DNA of 36,602 nucleotides, from contig JAFIGG010000037.1 in NCBI GenBank assembly GCA_020831485.1, forward strand, positions 1 to 36,602, read 5' to 3'. Each line of letters opens with the position of its first letter. The stretch's first letter is position 1. This document shows, in pieces, positions 16,607 to 25,144 of the stretch. The notes beneath the pieces are model-generated. The model was not told the DNA's origin, ran no database searches, and saw only the letters and a list, made by a program, of their open reading frames with translations. Source of the DNA: Opitutales bacterium. GTDB lineage: Bacteria > Verrucomicrobiota > Verrucomicrobiia > Opitutales > Oceanipulchritudinaceae. The translations under genes were made by a program, and so were the position numbers.

Positions 16607-17116
16607 ATGGCGAAACCCAAAAAGTGTCAGCATTGCGACAAGCCTGCGACGATTCATTTGACGCAGATCGTGAACAACACCGTTCACAAGGTCGATTTGT
16701 GCGAAGATTGCTCGTTCAAGCACAACGTGACTGATCCAGAAGCCTTTTCTCTGGCCGACTTTCTGATTCAACCCGAAGGGATGCACAAGCTGGAGAACGC
16801 TCCGGACAACTGCCCCAGCTGTGGATTCAAACCTTCTGATTTCAAGAAGACCGGTCGCTTCGGGTGTCCGGACTGCTACGAAACTTTTCGTGAGATGATT
16901 CAGCCGATGTTGGGTAACATGCACAAAGACGTTGTTCACCGAGGCAAGGTGCCTGAAAAGGCGCTTGAGCGGGTTGGCGTGCAACGGCGGGTCGATGAAA
17001 TGGAGCGCGAACTACAGGACGCGATCTCAGAGGAAAACTACGAGGAAGCAGCACGCTTGCGCGATGCCTTGCGTGACCTCCGTGAACGGGTCGAGGCAGC
17101 GGCCAAGGCTGAATAG
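16607..17116 (+). CDS. mcsA: McsA-like zinc-finger/UVR protein, activator of McsB
   Basis: This 169-aa protein has four CxxC pairs (C7/C10, C32/C35, C69/C72, C87/C90) that would hold zinc. A C-terminal UvrB/UvrC (UVR) motif follows at about 128-162 (MERELQDAISEENYEEAARLRD). This is the layout of McsA, which binds and activates the protein-arginine kinase McsB in Firmicutes. The mcsB start is 8 nt downstream and clpC follows, so the operon context supports the call. The linker GRFGCPDCYETFREMI is also typical. No ctsR repressor gene precedes it; ilvE does. Confidence 0.92.
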   Translation: MAKPKKCQHCDKPATIHLTQIVNNTVHKVDLCEDCSFKHNVTDPEAFSLADFLIQPEGMHKLENAPDNCPSCGFKPSDFKKTGRFGCPDCYETFREMIQPMLGNMHKDVVHRGKVPEKALERVGVQRRVDEMERELQDAISEENYEEAARLRDALRDLRERVEAAAKAE

Positions 17117-17124
17117 GGCGAGTC

Positions 17125-18216
17125 ATGAGTATCCAGAACCTCATCTCCGCCAAAGCCGAATTGACCGATGGTGGCTTGCCGGCGGAACCCATCGTTTTGA
17201 GCACGCGCATTCGCCTGGCCCGCAACCTGAACGCACATCTGTTCCCCGGACGGGCTTCGAATGACGAGGCCCGTGCAACCTACAGCGATTGCGTCAGCGC
17301 ACTCGAGAAGCTGGATGCGCTCAAACAATCCTACATTCTCAACATTTCACAGATGGAAAACCTGTCGCGACAGGTTTTGGTGGAACGCCGCCTGATCAGT
17401 CGCGAATTAACCGAAGCCGGGGAGGGCGCGGGAGTGGTCATAAGCCGCAACCAACACCTCTCGGTAATGATCAACGAAGAAGATCATCTGCGGCTGCAGG
17501 TGGTTCGATCCGGTTTTAACTTCCGCAAGACCTGGGCTGAGATAAATGCGGTCGACAGCGAGCTTGAGAACCATCTCGACTACGCCTTTTCACACGATTT
17601 TGGCTACCTGACCGCTTGCCCGACCAACCTCGGCACGGGCATGCGCGCTTCGGCGATGCTGCATTTGCCCGGTCTCGTCATGGGCGAGCACATGGAAAAA
17701 GTGGTCCGCATGGTCAACCAGCTCGGGCTGGCCGTGCGCGGCTGTTTTGGCGAGGGCTCAGAGGCAACCGGCAGTATCTTCCAAATTTCCAATCAGCAAA
17801 CCCTGGGAGAGGGTGAGGACGCGATCATCAACCGACTGATCAATATCCTGCACGCCATCATTGAGCAGGAGCACAATGCACGGGAAGTATTGCTTGAGCA
17901 AAAGACCGCCACAGTCTTCGATAAAATTGGTCGTGCCTATGGCGTTTTGACGCATGCGCACATGCTCAGCTCAGAGGAAGCCATGGCCTGGTTGAGCCTT
18001 ATGCGACTCGCTGTTGACTTTGGAATGCTTCCAGACGATAGTCGCAGTTTGATAGACCGTTTGATGATGGAAACACAGCCAGGGCACATCCAGTATGCCG
18101 CGCATTCGGAAATAGAGCCGGAAAAGCGTGACGTAACCCGTGCCCGAGTTATCCGGGAACATTTGCGGGCTTTGCCCGATCTCAATTTTGATATTCGTAA
18201 ATCCGAAAAAAACTGA
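17125..18216 (+). CDS. mcsB: Protein-arginine kinase McsB (ATP:guanido phosphotransferase family)
   Basis: This 363-aa kinase phosphorylates arginine residues and so marks proteins for ClpC/ClpP degradation. Phosphagen-kinase motifs are present: VLSTRIRLARNL near residue 27 (nucleotide-binding arginines), NEEDHLRLQ around 113, and CPTNLGTGMRAS around 165 with the reactive cysteine. The C-terminal RDVTRA (335-340) matches the RDxxRA phospho-arginine-binding allosteric motif of McsB, which creatine and arginine kinases lack. This separates it from metabolic guanidino kinases. It lies between mcsA (8 nt upstream) and clpC (3 nt downstream), so coupled expression is expected. Confidence 0.95.
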   Translation: MSIQNLISAKAELTDGGLPAEPIVLSTRIRLARNLNAHLFPGRASNDEARATYSDCVSALEKLDALKQSYILNISQMENLSRQVLVERRLISRELTEAGEGAGVVISRNQHLSVMINEEDHLRLQVVRSGFNFRKTWAEINAVDSELENHLDYAFSHDFGYLTACPTNLGTGMRASAMLHLPGLVMGEHMEKVVRMVNQLGLAVRGCFGEGSEATGSIFQISNQQTLGEGEDAIINRLINILHAIIEQEHNAREVLLEQKTATVFDKIGRAYGVLTHAHMLSSEEAMAWLSLMRLAVDFGMLPDDSRSLIDRLMMETQPGHIQYAAHSEIEPEKRDVTRARVIREHLRALPDLNFDIRKSEKN

Positions 18217-18219
18217 ATT

Positions 18220-20745
18220 ATGGAACCCATGAACAATTTTACTCCGAGGGCACAGCAAGTGCTGGCGCTCGCGCGGAAGGAAGCGGACCGTTTTCACCAT
18301 AACTATGTGGGGACGGAGCACTTGTTGCTTGGGTTGATCAATTTAGGCCAAGGGGTTGCAGTGAATGTGCTGCAAAAAATGGGCCTTGATTTGGAAACCG
18401 TACGCACGGCCGTAGAGAAGCAGGTTGGCAAGGGTCCGGCAGCTAAGCCTTCCGGCAACATCCCTTACACCCCACGCGTGAAAAAGGTCCTGGCCCTCGC
18501 TGGGAAAGAAGCCAAGGCCCTGAACCACAGTTATGTGGGGACCGAGCACATCCTCCTGGGGTTGCTGCGCGAGGGCGATGGCGTTGCTGCACGTGTTTTG
18601 AAGAGCCTTGAGGTAGACATCGAGCGTTGCCGCGATGAAATACTCGCCGAGCTGGATCCAAACTTTGCCGGAGAGCCCGGAGATCCCGGTTCCGGACCCA
18701 ACCCGGCTGGAGCCGGTGGCACAGGAGCAGGCAATGTTCCTGAAGACAAACGCGAGCTGAAGACGCCCGCTCTGAAGGCTTTTGGACGGGATTTAACCGA
18801 GTTGGCGCGCAATGGAGATCTCGATCCGGTTATCGGTCGCAAGGCCGAGATCCGCCGCGTGATTCAGATTCTCTGCCGCCGGACAAAGAGCAACCCAGTC
18901 CTCATCGGTGAGGCGGGCGTCGGTAAGACAGCAATTGTAGAAGGCCTCGCATTGGAGATCTCCAATGGTCTGGTGCCGGAAATTCTGGCAGACAAGCGCC
19001 TGATCACGCTGGATTTGGCGCTGATGGTTGCCGGGACCAAATACCGTGGCCAGTTTGAGGAGCGAATCAAGGCCGTAATGGACGAGATTCGCCGAGCTGG
19101 GAATGTAATTATTTTTATCGACGAGTTGCACACAATTGTTGGTGCAGGCGCTGCTGAAGGCGCTATGGACGCGTCGAATATTTTCAAGCCTGCATTGAGC
19201 CGGGGTGAGCTTCAGTGCATTGGTGCAACCACGCTGGCGGAACACCGCAAATATATCGAGAAGGACAGTGCCCTCGACCGTCGCTTCCAGAGTGTCAAGG
19301 TGGATGCTCCGTCATTGGAAGACTCCTTGTTGATTCTGAAGGGCATTGCCCCCAAATACGAGGAGCATCATAAGGTTCAATTCACCGATGCAGCTCTGGA
19401 GCTCGCAGTTAGACTTTCCGACCGCTACATTACAGCGCGGTTTTTGCCGGACAAGGCCATTGATGTGCTTGATGAATCCGGTGCCCGCGCCCGCATCAAA
19501 TCGCTCAACCGACCACCGGAGATCGAAGACCTCGGCAAAGAGATCGAAAAAGTCTGCGGCGAGAAGGAAGAAGCGATCAGCAAGCAGCAGTTCGAAGATG
19601 CTGCCCGCTTCCGCGACCGTGAAAAGCAACTACGTGCCCAGCGTGAAGAAATGATCGAGGACTGGAAGAAGAACCGCGCTGAGACAGTGATTACGGTGGA
19701 TGAAGATGACATGCTTCAGGTCGTCAGCGACTGGACCAAGATTCCTCTCAACCGCATGGAGCAGAAGGAATCCGAAAAACTGCTGAACCTCGAAAAGGAA
19801 CTGCAGGAGGTTGTTATTGGCCAGGATGAAGCTACGGTGGCTATTTCGAAGGCTCTGCGCCGCAGTCGCGCCGACCTGAAGGACCCGCGTCGTCCAATCG
19901 GTTCATTCCTGTTCATGGGTCCGACCGGTGTCGGTAAAACTCACCTTGCCAAAAGCCTCGCTGAAATGATGTTCGGCGATTCGGATTCGATCGTTCAGAT
20001 CGACATGTCTGAGTACATGGAGAAATTTGCAGTCAGCCGCCTAATCGGTTCGCCTCCGGGCTATGTCGGTTATGAAGAGGGTGGTCAGTTGACCGAAACG
20101 GTCCGCCGCAAGCCTTACTGTGTGGTGTTGTTCGACGAGATTGAGAAGGCTCACCCGGATGTGGTGCAGATTCTGTTGCAGGTGCTCGAAGAGGGTCACT
20201 TGACGGACAGTCTGGGTCGGAGTGTGGACTTCCGCAATACGATCATTATCATGACCTCCAATGTTGGGGCGCACATCCTGCAGAGGAATCAGCACCTTGG
20301 TTTTGGTGACATTGATGATATCGATGAGAACTTTGACAAGACCAAGGGTAAGATCATGGAAGAGGCTAAGCGGGTCTTCAAACCCGAGTTCCTCAACCGG
20401 ATTAACAGTATCATTGTCTTCCACCAGTTGCAGCGCACTCACCTCCGCAAGATTATTGATATCGAGCTCAAGGGTGTCATCAAGCGTCTGGCCGACAAGC
20501 ATCTTGATCTGGTGGTGACACCTGCGGCAAAGGATTTCCTGATCGATCAGGGTTATGATGAGAAATTCGGTGCCCGCCCACTGCGTCGCAGTGTCGAACA
20601 GAACCTTGAGGATCCACTGGCAGAAGCCCTGCTGCGTGGACAGCTCAAGGAAGGCGATCCGATCAGTGTTGAGGTGAATGAGGCCGGAACCGCCCTGGAA
20701 TTCAATCAGCACAGCCCGGCAACAGGCAGCGTATCGGAAAAGTGA
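18220..20745 (+). CDS. clpC: ClpC-type AAA+ unfoldase
   Basis: This 841-aa Hsp100 ATPase unfolds substrates for the ClpP protease. It has two ClpN repeats (about 5-150), a Gly/Pro linker, D1 with Walker A GEAGVGKT at 230-237 and IIFIDELHT, and a UVR-bearing middle domain ([13 protein letters not shown]). D2 has Walker A GPTGVGKT at 567-574, and GYVGYEEGG marks its pore loop. LGF at 693-695 corresponds to the (V/I/L)GF loop that docks ClpP. The UVR middle domain identifies ClpC rather than ClpA or ClpB. The start could also be the ATG at 18229 ([10 protein letters not shown]), the more common family start. It is the last gene of the mcsA-mcsB-clpC operon. ClpP is not in the window. Confidence 0.97.
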   Translation: MEPMNNFTPRAQQVLALARKEADRFHHNYVGTEHLLLGLINLGQGVAVNVLQKMGLDLETVRTAVEKQVGKGPAAKPSGNIPYTPRVKKVLALAGKEAKALNHSYVGTEHILLGLLREGDGVAARVLKSLEVDIERCRDEILAELDPNFAGEPGDPGSGPNPAGAGGTGAGNVPEDKRELKTPALKAFGRDLTELARNGDLDPVIGRKAEIRRVIQILCRRTKSNPVLIGEAGVGKTAIVEGLALEISNGLVPEILADKRLITLDLALMVAGTKYRGQFEERIKAVMDEIRRAGNVIIFIDELHTIVGAGAAEGAMDASNIFKPALSRGELQCIGATTLAEHRKYIEKDSALDRRFQSVKVDAPSLEDSLLILKGIAPKYEEHHKVQFTDAALELAVRLSDRYITARFLPDKAIDVLDESGARARIKSLNRPPEIEDLGKEIEKVCGEKEEAISKQQFEDAARFRDREKQLRAQREEMIEDWKKNRAETVITVDEDDMLQVVSDWTKIPLNRMEQKESEKLLNLEKELQEVVIGQDEATVAISKALRRSRADLKDPRRPIGSFLFMGPTGVGKTHLAKSLAEMMFGDSDSIVQIDMSEYMEKFAVSRLIGSPPGYVGYEEGGQLTETVRRKPYCVVLFDEIEKAHPDVVQILLQVLEEGHLTDSLGRSVDFRNTIIIMTSNVGAHILQRNQHLGFGDIDDIDENFDKTKGKIMEEAKRVFKPEFLNRINSIIVFHQLQRTHLRKIIDIELKGVIKRLADKHLDLVVTPAAKDFLIDQGYDEKFGARPLRRSVEQNLEDPLAEALLRGQLKEGDPISVEVNEAGTALEFNQHSPATGSVSEK

Positions 20746-20800
20746 TGCTTAGGGCGCGTTCTATCGCTGTTTCGCTACACCGCTTAGTCCTGCTCCCCCT

Positions 20801-22204
20801 TCAGTTCACTACGATTGTCTTCAGGTTGGTAAATGCCCGAATGCCCTCGGCGCCCAGTTCGCGGCCAAAGCCACTCTTGCCGATACCGCCGAAAGGAAGT
20901 CGTGGGTCGCTTTTGACCTGGCCATTCACGCTGCCAAATCCGGCTTGAATTTCGTCGCGAATAAGGCGTTCGGCGCGGTCGCGGTCCTTGCTGAAAATGG
21001 CCGCGCCTAAACCGTAGTCCGAGGCATTCGCAATTGCGATAGCTTCGGCTTCACTGCCCGCAATGAAAAGGCTGGCGACTGGGCCAAACAGTTCTTCACT
21101 GGCTGCCGGTGAGTCTGCAGACGGATTCAGGAGCAGGGTGGCAGGGTAGAAGAATCCATCGCCCTGGGGGATCTCTCCGCCCAGTAAGCATTGGGCACCC
21201 ATTTCGATGCTCTTAACGACCTGTCTGTGCAGGGAGTCGCGCAGATCGCTGCGCGCTATTGGTCCTAGTTTGCAGTTGGGTTTACTGGGATTCTCTGGAC
21301 GATAGGCGGCCAGTGCATCACGGAAGCGCCCCGTAAACGCTTCCGCCACCGACTCGAGCACAATCATCCGCTTGGCCCCGATGCAACTCTGACCGTTGTT
21401 GTGCAGACGGGCGCGTGCCATCGTGCTTGCTGCCAGGTCAAGGTCGGCATCCTCCAGAACGATGTAAGGGTCGCTGCCGCCCAGTTCAAGCACGCAGGGT
21501 TTTATTGAGGCCCCTGCCCAGGCCGCGATTTTTGATCCCACATTGGAGCTGCCGGTGAAAGTTACTCCCGCAATCAATGGGCTTTTGATGAGCTCGGGAA
21601 CTGCCTCATTCTGTACTGGTAAATGCACGCAGAGCTGTTGGAAATCTTCTATTCCGGCAAATACATCGCCCATGGTCGCGGCGCACAGTTGGACATTGGG
21701 CGCGTGTTTGTAAGCAAATGCATTACCAGCCAACAAGGCTGGAATACAGGCACGAATCGTCTGCCAGACTGGAAAATTCCATGGCAGAACACCCAGAATG
21801 ACTCCCAGAGGTTTGTAACAGCAATAGCTGGAAGGCGCCTCGGTGGGTATTGCGTTTGGCTGCAGAAACTGCTTCGCGTTTTCCGTGTAGAACTCTATCG
21901 TTCGGGCAGATTTTTCGATTTCGTCCAGTGATTGCTGAATAGGCTTACCCATTTCTCTGGTGATCAACATGCCCAGGAGACTTGCTTGCTCCCGGAGCTT
22001 GTCTGCCAGAGGCCGGATCCTTGTGCAGCGTTCGCCAACGCTGAGCCGGGCCCATTGTCTTTGCGCGACTGCGCTGCGTTTTAGCTGCTCAATGCCAGCC
22101 TCAATGGATTTGGCCGGAGGATTGTCGATTATCTTTCCCAGTGCGGGGTCGACGGAAGTGAAAACCCCGGCGGAAAGCTCCGCATCGGATGCTTTTGCTG
22201 TCAT
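20801..22204 (-). CDS. Aldehyde dehydrogenase, succinate-semialdehyde dehydrogenase (Sad/YneI)-like
   Basis: This 467-aa NAD(P)-dependent aldehyde dehydrogenase has catalytic C274 (NNGQSCIGAKR) and general base E240 (VLELGGSDPYIV). PWNFPVWQ and KHAPNVQLCA lie in the cofactor domain. The sequence follows E. coli Sad/YneI closely through LITREMGKP, YRPLGV-like and FGPVA segments as I recall them, so succinate semialdehyde is the best substrate guess. The ATG at 22204 has AAGGA about 11 nt upstream. The open frame to 22387 overlaps pheA and is rejected. It follows pheA by 28 nt in a leftward scpB-pheA-aldehyde dehydrogenase unit. The gene ends 55 nt from clpC, which converges on it. Confidence 0.88.
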   Translation of the reverse strand: MTAKASDAELSAGVFTSVDPALGKIIDNPPAKSIEAGIEQLKRSAVAQRQWARLSVGERCTRIRPLADKLREQASLLGMLITREMGKPIQQSLDEIEKSARTIEFYTENAKQFLQPNAIPTEAPSSYCCYKPLGVILGVLPWNFPVWQTIRACIPALLAGNAFAYKHAPNVQLCAATMGDVFAGIEDFQQLCVHLPVQNEAVPELIKSPLIAGVTFTGSSNVGSKIAAWAGASIKPCVLELGGSDPYIVLEDADLDLAASTMARARLHNNGQSCIGAKRMIVLESVAEAFTGRFRDALAAYRPENPSKPNCKLGPIARSDLRDSLHRQVVKSIEMGAQCLLGGEIPQGDGFFYPATLLLNPSADSPAASEELFGPVASLFIAGSEAEAIAIANASDYGLGAAIFSKDRDRAERLIRDEIQAGFGSVNGQVKSDPRLPFGGIGKSGFGRELGAEGIRAFTNLKTIVVN

Positions 22205-22232
22205 TTCAAAAATGTCCTTCCGGAAACTGTGA

Positions 22233-23300
22233 TCAGGTGTTCGGGTAGCTGCCAAGCAACTTGAAGAAAGGACAGGCGTCACGCAGTTCAGCAAGCGCTT
22301 CGCGTACGTCCGGTTCGTCCTGATGGCCGATGATATCAACGTAGAAATAGTAATCCCAAACCTTTCGGCGGCTCGGTCTGGATTCAATTTTACAGAGGTT
22401 GATATTGCGTGAACTGAATGGGTGTATGGCCTTCATCAAAGCCCCGGTTTCATCGCGAATTGAAAACACCAGGCTGGTCTTGTCCTGTTTGTTCCCCAGA
22501 GGCGGTGTCGGCTGTTTGCCGATAACCAGAAAGCGCGTAATGTTGTTCTGCTTGTCGACGACGTTCTCCTGCAGGATGGGCACATCATACAACTGTGCGG
22601 CAATCGAGCTGGCAATCGCCGCTGCATCCCGGTGCTCAGCGGCATAGCGAACGGCAGCAGCTGTGCTGGTTGCTTCGATCAGCTCGACTCCGGGAAGTGT
22701 ATTCGCCAGCCATTGCCGGCATTGGCCGAGTGCATTGTCCTTCGAATGGACCGTCTTGATTTCCTTAAGCGATTGCGCGTGTGAGATCAGGCAATGGGAA
22801 ATATCGAGGTGAACCTGCGCGATAATTGTCAGGTCCGTTTCTGCCAGCATGTCCAGTGCTGCGATGACGGTTCCCTGGGTGGAGTTTTCGATCGGTACAA
22901 CCCCGTAGTCGGCTTCTCCGCGCTGCACCCGGTCAAAGACATCAGGGATGGATTTGAGCGGTACGTAATCAATGCTCGAACCAAAGTTCTTCATTGCAGC
23001 CTGGTGGGTGTAAGTGCCCTCTGGCCCAAGGTAGGCGACAGTGGTCTGCTTTTCCGAAGCAATCGCAGCCGAAATGACTTCACGATATATCGCCCGGATC
23101 GCTTTATCGGTCAGCGGTCCGCCGTTGTTGGCTGCCAGTTTGCGAAAGACCTCCTCTTCCCGGCTTGGCACATAGATCGCTTTGCCTTCTTTCAGCTTTA
23201 GATGGCCGACTTGTTGAGCAAGGCGCACCCGCTCATTCAGACGGGAGATGATTTCCTTGTCGATCTGGTCGATTTGGTCACGCAGTGATTCGAGGTCCAT
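22233..23300 (-). CDS. pheA: Bifunctional chorismate mutase / prephenate dehydratase (P-protein)
   Basis: This 355-aa cytosolic enzyme converts chorismate to prephenate and then to phenylpyruvate for phenylalanine synthesis. An AroQ chorismate mutase domain occupies 1-85 (LRDQIDQIDKEIISRLNER, YVPSREEEVF). The prephenate dehydratase domain covers about 87-265 (YLGPEGTYTHQAA, PIENSTQGTV, and the catalytic TRF at 255-257). The C-terminal ACT domain has GALMKAI and ESRP (306-309), which form the phenylalanine feedback site, so allosteric inhibition is expected. Its ATG begins at the base right after the scpB stop codon, indicating translational coupling. No trp/phe attenuator-like leader is possible at that junction. 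Confidence 0.96.
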   Translation of the reverse strand: MDLESLRDQIDQIDKEIISRLNERVRLAQQVGHLKLKEGKAIYVPSREEEVFRKLAANNGGPLTDKAIRAIYREVISAAIASEKQTTVAYLGPEGTYTHQAAMKNFGSSIDYVPLKSIPDVFDRVQRGEADYGVVPIENSTQGTVIAALDMLAETDLTIIAQVHLDISHCLISHAQSLKEIKTVHSKDNALGQCRQWLANTLPGVELIEATSTAAAVRYAAEHRDAAAIASSIAAQLYDVPILQENVVDKQNNITRFLVIGKQPTPPLGNKQDKTSLVFSIRDETGALMKAIHPFSSRNINLCKIESRPSRRKVWDYYFYVDIIGHQDEPDVREALAELRDACPFFKLLGSYPNT

Positions 23301-24038
23301 TTAGTTTTCAGGTTGTTCAGTTGCCGGTTCTTCCGCAAGCCCTACGTCGCGGTCGGATACGACCTCTTCCGGCATGGTCGCTTTGCGGATCCATTCCGTT
23401 ATCTGATTGGGAGAAAGTACGTCGCTGGCAGGCAGTTCTTCCAGACTGCGAATGCCACAGAATTCGAGAAAAGTGTCGCTCGTTCCGTATTGCAAGGGCC
23501 GTCCTGGGAGTTCGGCACGGCCGATGATGAGAATCAATTCCCGTTCCAGTAGACGACTGAGTGCGCTGTCGGCGGAAACGCCGCGAATTGCTTCAATTTC
23601 GGCGCGTGTGACCGGCTGACGGTAAGCGATAATGGCGAGGGTTTCGAGCGCCGCCGGACTCAGCTTCTGCGGCCTCGGTTCTCCCCGCAGCAGGCGCACC
23701 CACTCGGCGTAATGAGGAGAGACCACAAGACGGAATCCATTCGGCCCCTCTTGCATGCGATAGACGGAGTCCTTGTCCTTCAAATCCGTTGCGATCGCAT
23801 CCATGGCGTCGCGGATCTGGGCCGATGTCAGAAGGGAGGGTACTTGCTCCATCAAGGTGCGAAAGGTTGCCTGACCATCTTCGCCCGTTGCGCTTTCACC
23901 TGCTTCATCCTCGTCTTCCTGGTCGTTTTCTGCCTGCTCGTGGTAACGGGTTATAACCGCTTGAATGTCTTTCACCGAGAGGGGCTCGTTGGTCGAAAAG
24001 AGTAGTGCGAGAAGGGTCTTTTTGAGATCGAATTCCAT
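23301..24038 (-). CDS. scpB: Segregation and condensation protein B
   Basis: ScpB is the kleisin-associated winged-helix subunit of the SMC-ScpAB condensin that compacts and separates chromosomes. The 245-aa product from the ATG at 24038 (MEFDLKKTLLALLFS) shows the typical EPLSVKDIQAVI start. PAALETLAIIAYRQPVTRAEIEAIRGV and GRAELPGRPLQYGTSDTFLEFCGI follow, the two hallmark ScpB segments. Between the first helices is an unusually acidic insert (about 40-60: QEDEDEAGE and following), and the tail is also acidic. An in-frame ATG at 24236 would overlap exbD and is rejected. scpA is not in the window; pheA follows with no gap. Confidence 0.94.
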   Translation of the reverse strand: MEFDLKKTLLALLFSTNEPLSVKDIQAVITRYHEQAENDQEDEDEAGESATGEDGQATFRTLMEQVPSLLTSAQIRDAMDAIATDLKDKDSVYRMQEGPNGFRLVVSPHYAEWVRLLRGEPRPQKLSPAALETLAIIAYRQPVTRAEIEAIRGVSADSALSRLLERELILIIGRAELPGRPLQYGTSDTFLEFCGIRSLEELPASDVLSPNQITEWIRKATMPEEVVSDRDVGLAEEPATEQPEN

Positions 24039-24197
24039 TGGACTGAGAAACGGGGAGATTGAGCGTACCGGCGGTGGAAAGGCAAACCCATTTAGCCAAA
24101 TGCTGCATTCCCCTGTCCAAATGGGGTGTAAGCTACTCGGAAATGATGACTGGCCCGGCTTGTTACAGGCATTGGCTTCTGAAACAAAGCAGAGACA
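24039..24197. other. Divergent spacer between scpB and the exbD pair
   Basis: These 159 bp should carry both divergent promoters, but no pair of boxes is convincing. The visible structure is a small hairpin, CATTT (24089-24093) and AAATG (24098-24102). In addition CCCATTT near 24087 can pair with a later AAATGGG around 24119. Either could be an operator, or chance. Confidence 0.25.
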
Positions 24198-24608
24198 ATG
24201 AGGCGTAGACGCACCCAACCCGAAGAGTCCTTCCAAATGGCTCCGATGATTGACATGGTTTTCCTTCTACTGGTCTTTTTTATGACGGTGGGAACACTGG
24301 CCCAGGATGCCCGACCTGATCTGGATCTAGCCGAATCCGCGACGGTTTCAAAACCGGATGCCCAATTGCCCAGGTCGATTTTGACGGTGGCGGGAGATCC
24401 GCAAGCACCTGACTTGTATATCGGTGCGCTGCGGGTGGATGCCGATCAGGCGGAAGCCTGGGTTCGTCGGTCGGTGGAGCAGGATCCGGCGGTCGAGTGG
24501 GAACTTCGGGTGGCTGAAGACACTCCCTACCGGCTGACCCGCAGCTGGATGGAACGCTGTACGGAGGCTGGGGTGGTGCATTTACATTTAAGCGTTTTTG
24601 AGCAATGA
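24198..24608 (+). CDS. ExbD-type proton-channel subunit, first of a tandem pair
   Basis: This is a 136-aa inner-membrane protein with a basic cytoplasmic start (MRRRR) and one transmembrane helix (about 14-34). The helix carries the ExbD/TolR motif MAPMIDMVFLLLVFF; D19 is the proton-carrying aspartate. A periplasmic domain of about 100 residues follows. ExbD/TolR proteins work with an ExbB/TolQ pentamer to turn the proton gradient into force for TonB or Tol. No ExbB homologue is adjacent in the window. The next exbD overlaps it by 4 nt (ATGA), so the two are translationally coupled and may form a heterodimer. Confidence 0.85.
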   Translation: MRRRRTQPEESFQMAPMIDMVFLLLVFFMTVGTLAQDARPDLDLAESATVSKPDAQLPRSILTVAGDPQAPDLYIGALRVDADQAEAWVRRSVEQDPAVEWELRVAEDTPYRLTRSWMERCTEAGVVHLHLSVFEQ

Positions 24609-25063
24609 GCCAGAAACGCCGTCAACGGGCTGATGACCAGCCGGATATCCCCATAGCGCCAATGATTGACTGCGTGTTCCTGCTGTTGGTCTATTTTATG
24701 GTTTCGAGCTCCCTCGACCGCGAGGAATGGGCCTTGCCGGTTGCCCTGCCAGCGAGTGCTGAAGGTCTTTCTATGGAGCTCCCGGAGGAGCAGGTTCTGG
24801 TGATTGGCGTCGACGGCAGTGTGCGAATGAACGATGCCCAGTATGATGAGCCGGACTGTGGCAAGCTGCCGCAATTGACTCAGGCCTTACTCCGTTTCCG
24901 CGAGCTTTGTGCTGCGGCTGGAGGCGAGGCGATGATCACGCTGGTTCCGGCGGAGACGGTTCCCCATCAACGTATCATTCAGGTCTTGGATGCCCTTCAA
25001 CGTTCGGGCCTCGAGCGCGTCTATTTTGGACAGGATCCTTCAGCGGCCGATTCTGCCTGGTAG
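24605..25063 (+). CDS. ExbD-type proton-channel subunit, second of a tandem pair
   Basis: This 152-aa inner-membrane protein has a charged cytoplasmic start and the motif IAPMIDCVFLLLVYFMVSS in its single transmembrane helix (about 17-37). The channel Asp is intact. A periplasmic domain ends with HQRIIQVLDALQRSGLERVYFG, the usual ExbD C-terminal (beta)-helix pattern. It starts inside the stop of the preceding exbD (ATGA). The two copies differ clearly in sequence, so this is an old pair and not a recent duplication. ExbB, TonB and a receptor are missing here and must be encoded elsewhere or upstream systems are shared. Confidence 0.87.
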   Translation: MSQKRRQRADDQPDIPIAPMIDCVFLLLVYFMVSSSLDREEWALPVALPASAEGLSMELPEEQVLVIGVDGSVRMNDAQYDEPDCGKLPQLTQALLRFRELCAAAGGEAMITLVPAETVPHQRIIQVLDALQRSGLERVYFGQDPSAADSAW

Positions 25064-25093
25064 ATTCTGTTCACGCTTGACGAAATCGGGCCG

Positions 25094-25122
25094 TTGACCT
25101 CAGCTAAAGGCGTTCATATACC
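25094..25122 (+). promoter_or_regulatory. Promoter for the GH43 gene
   Basis: The -35 TTGACC (25094-25099), 17-bp spacer and -10 TATACC (25117-25122) are followed by a short leader carrying AAGGA (25135-25139) five bases before the GTG start at 25145. The -35 is identical to that of the ilvE promoter candidate. Confidence 0.55.
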
Positions 25123-25144
25123 AACTCAAAGCTGAAGGACCATT

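Noticed and set aside
22205-22387. Extended N-terminus of the aldehyde dehydrogenase
   Set aside because: The extra 61 codons overlap pheA, contain no family sequence, and the ATG at 22204 has AAGGA upstream.
24039-24236. Extended N-terminus of ScpB
   Set aside because: It would overlap the start of the divergent exbD, and the ATG at 24038 gives the normal ScpB beginning.
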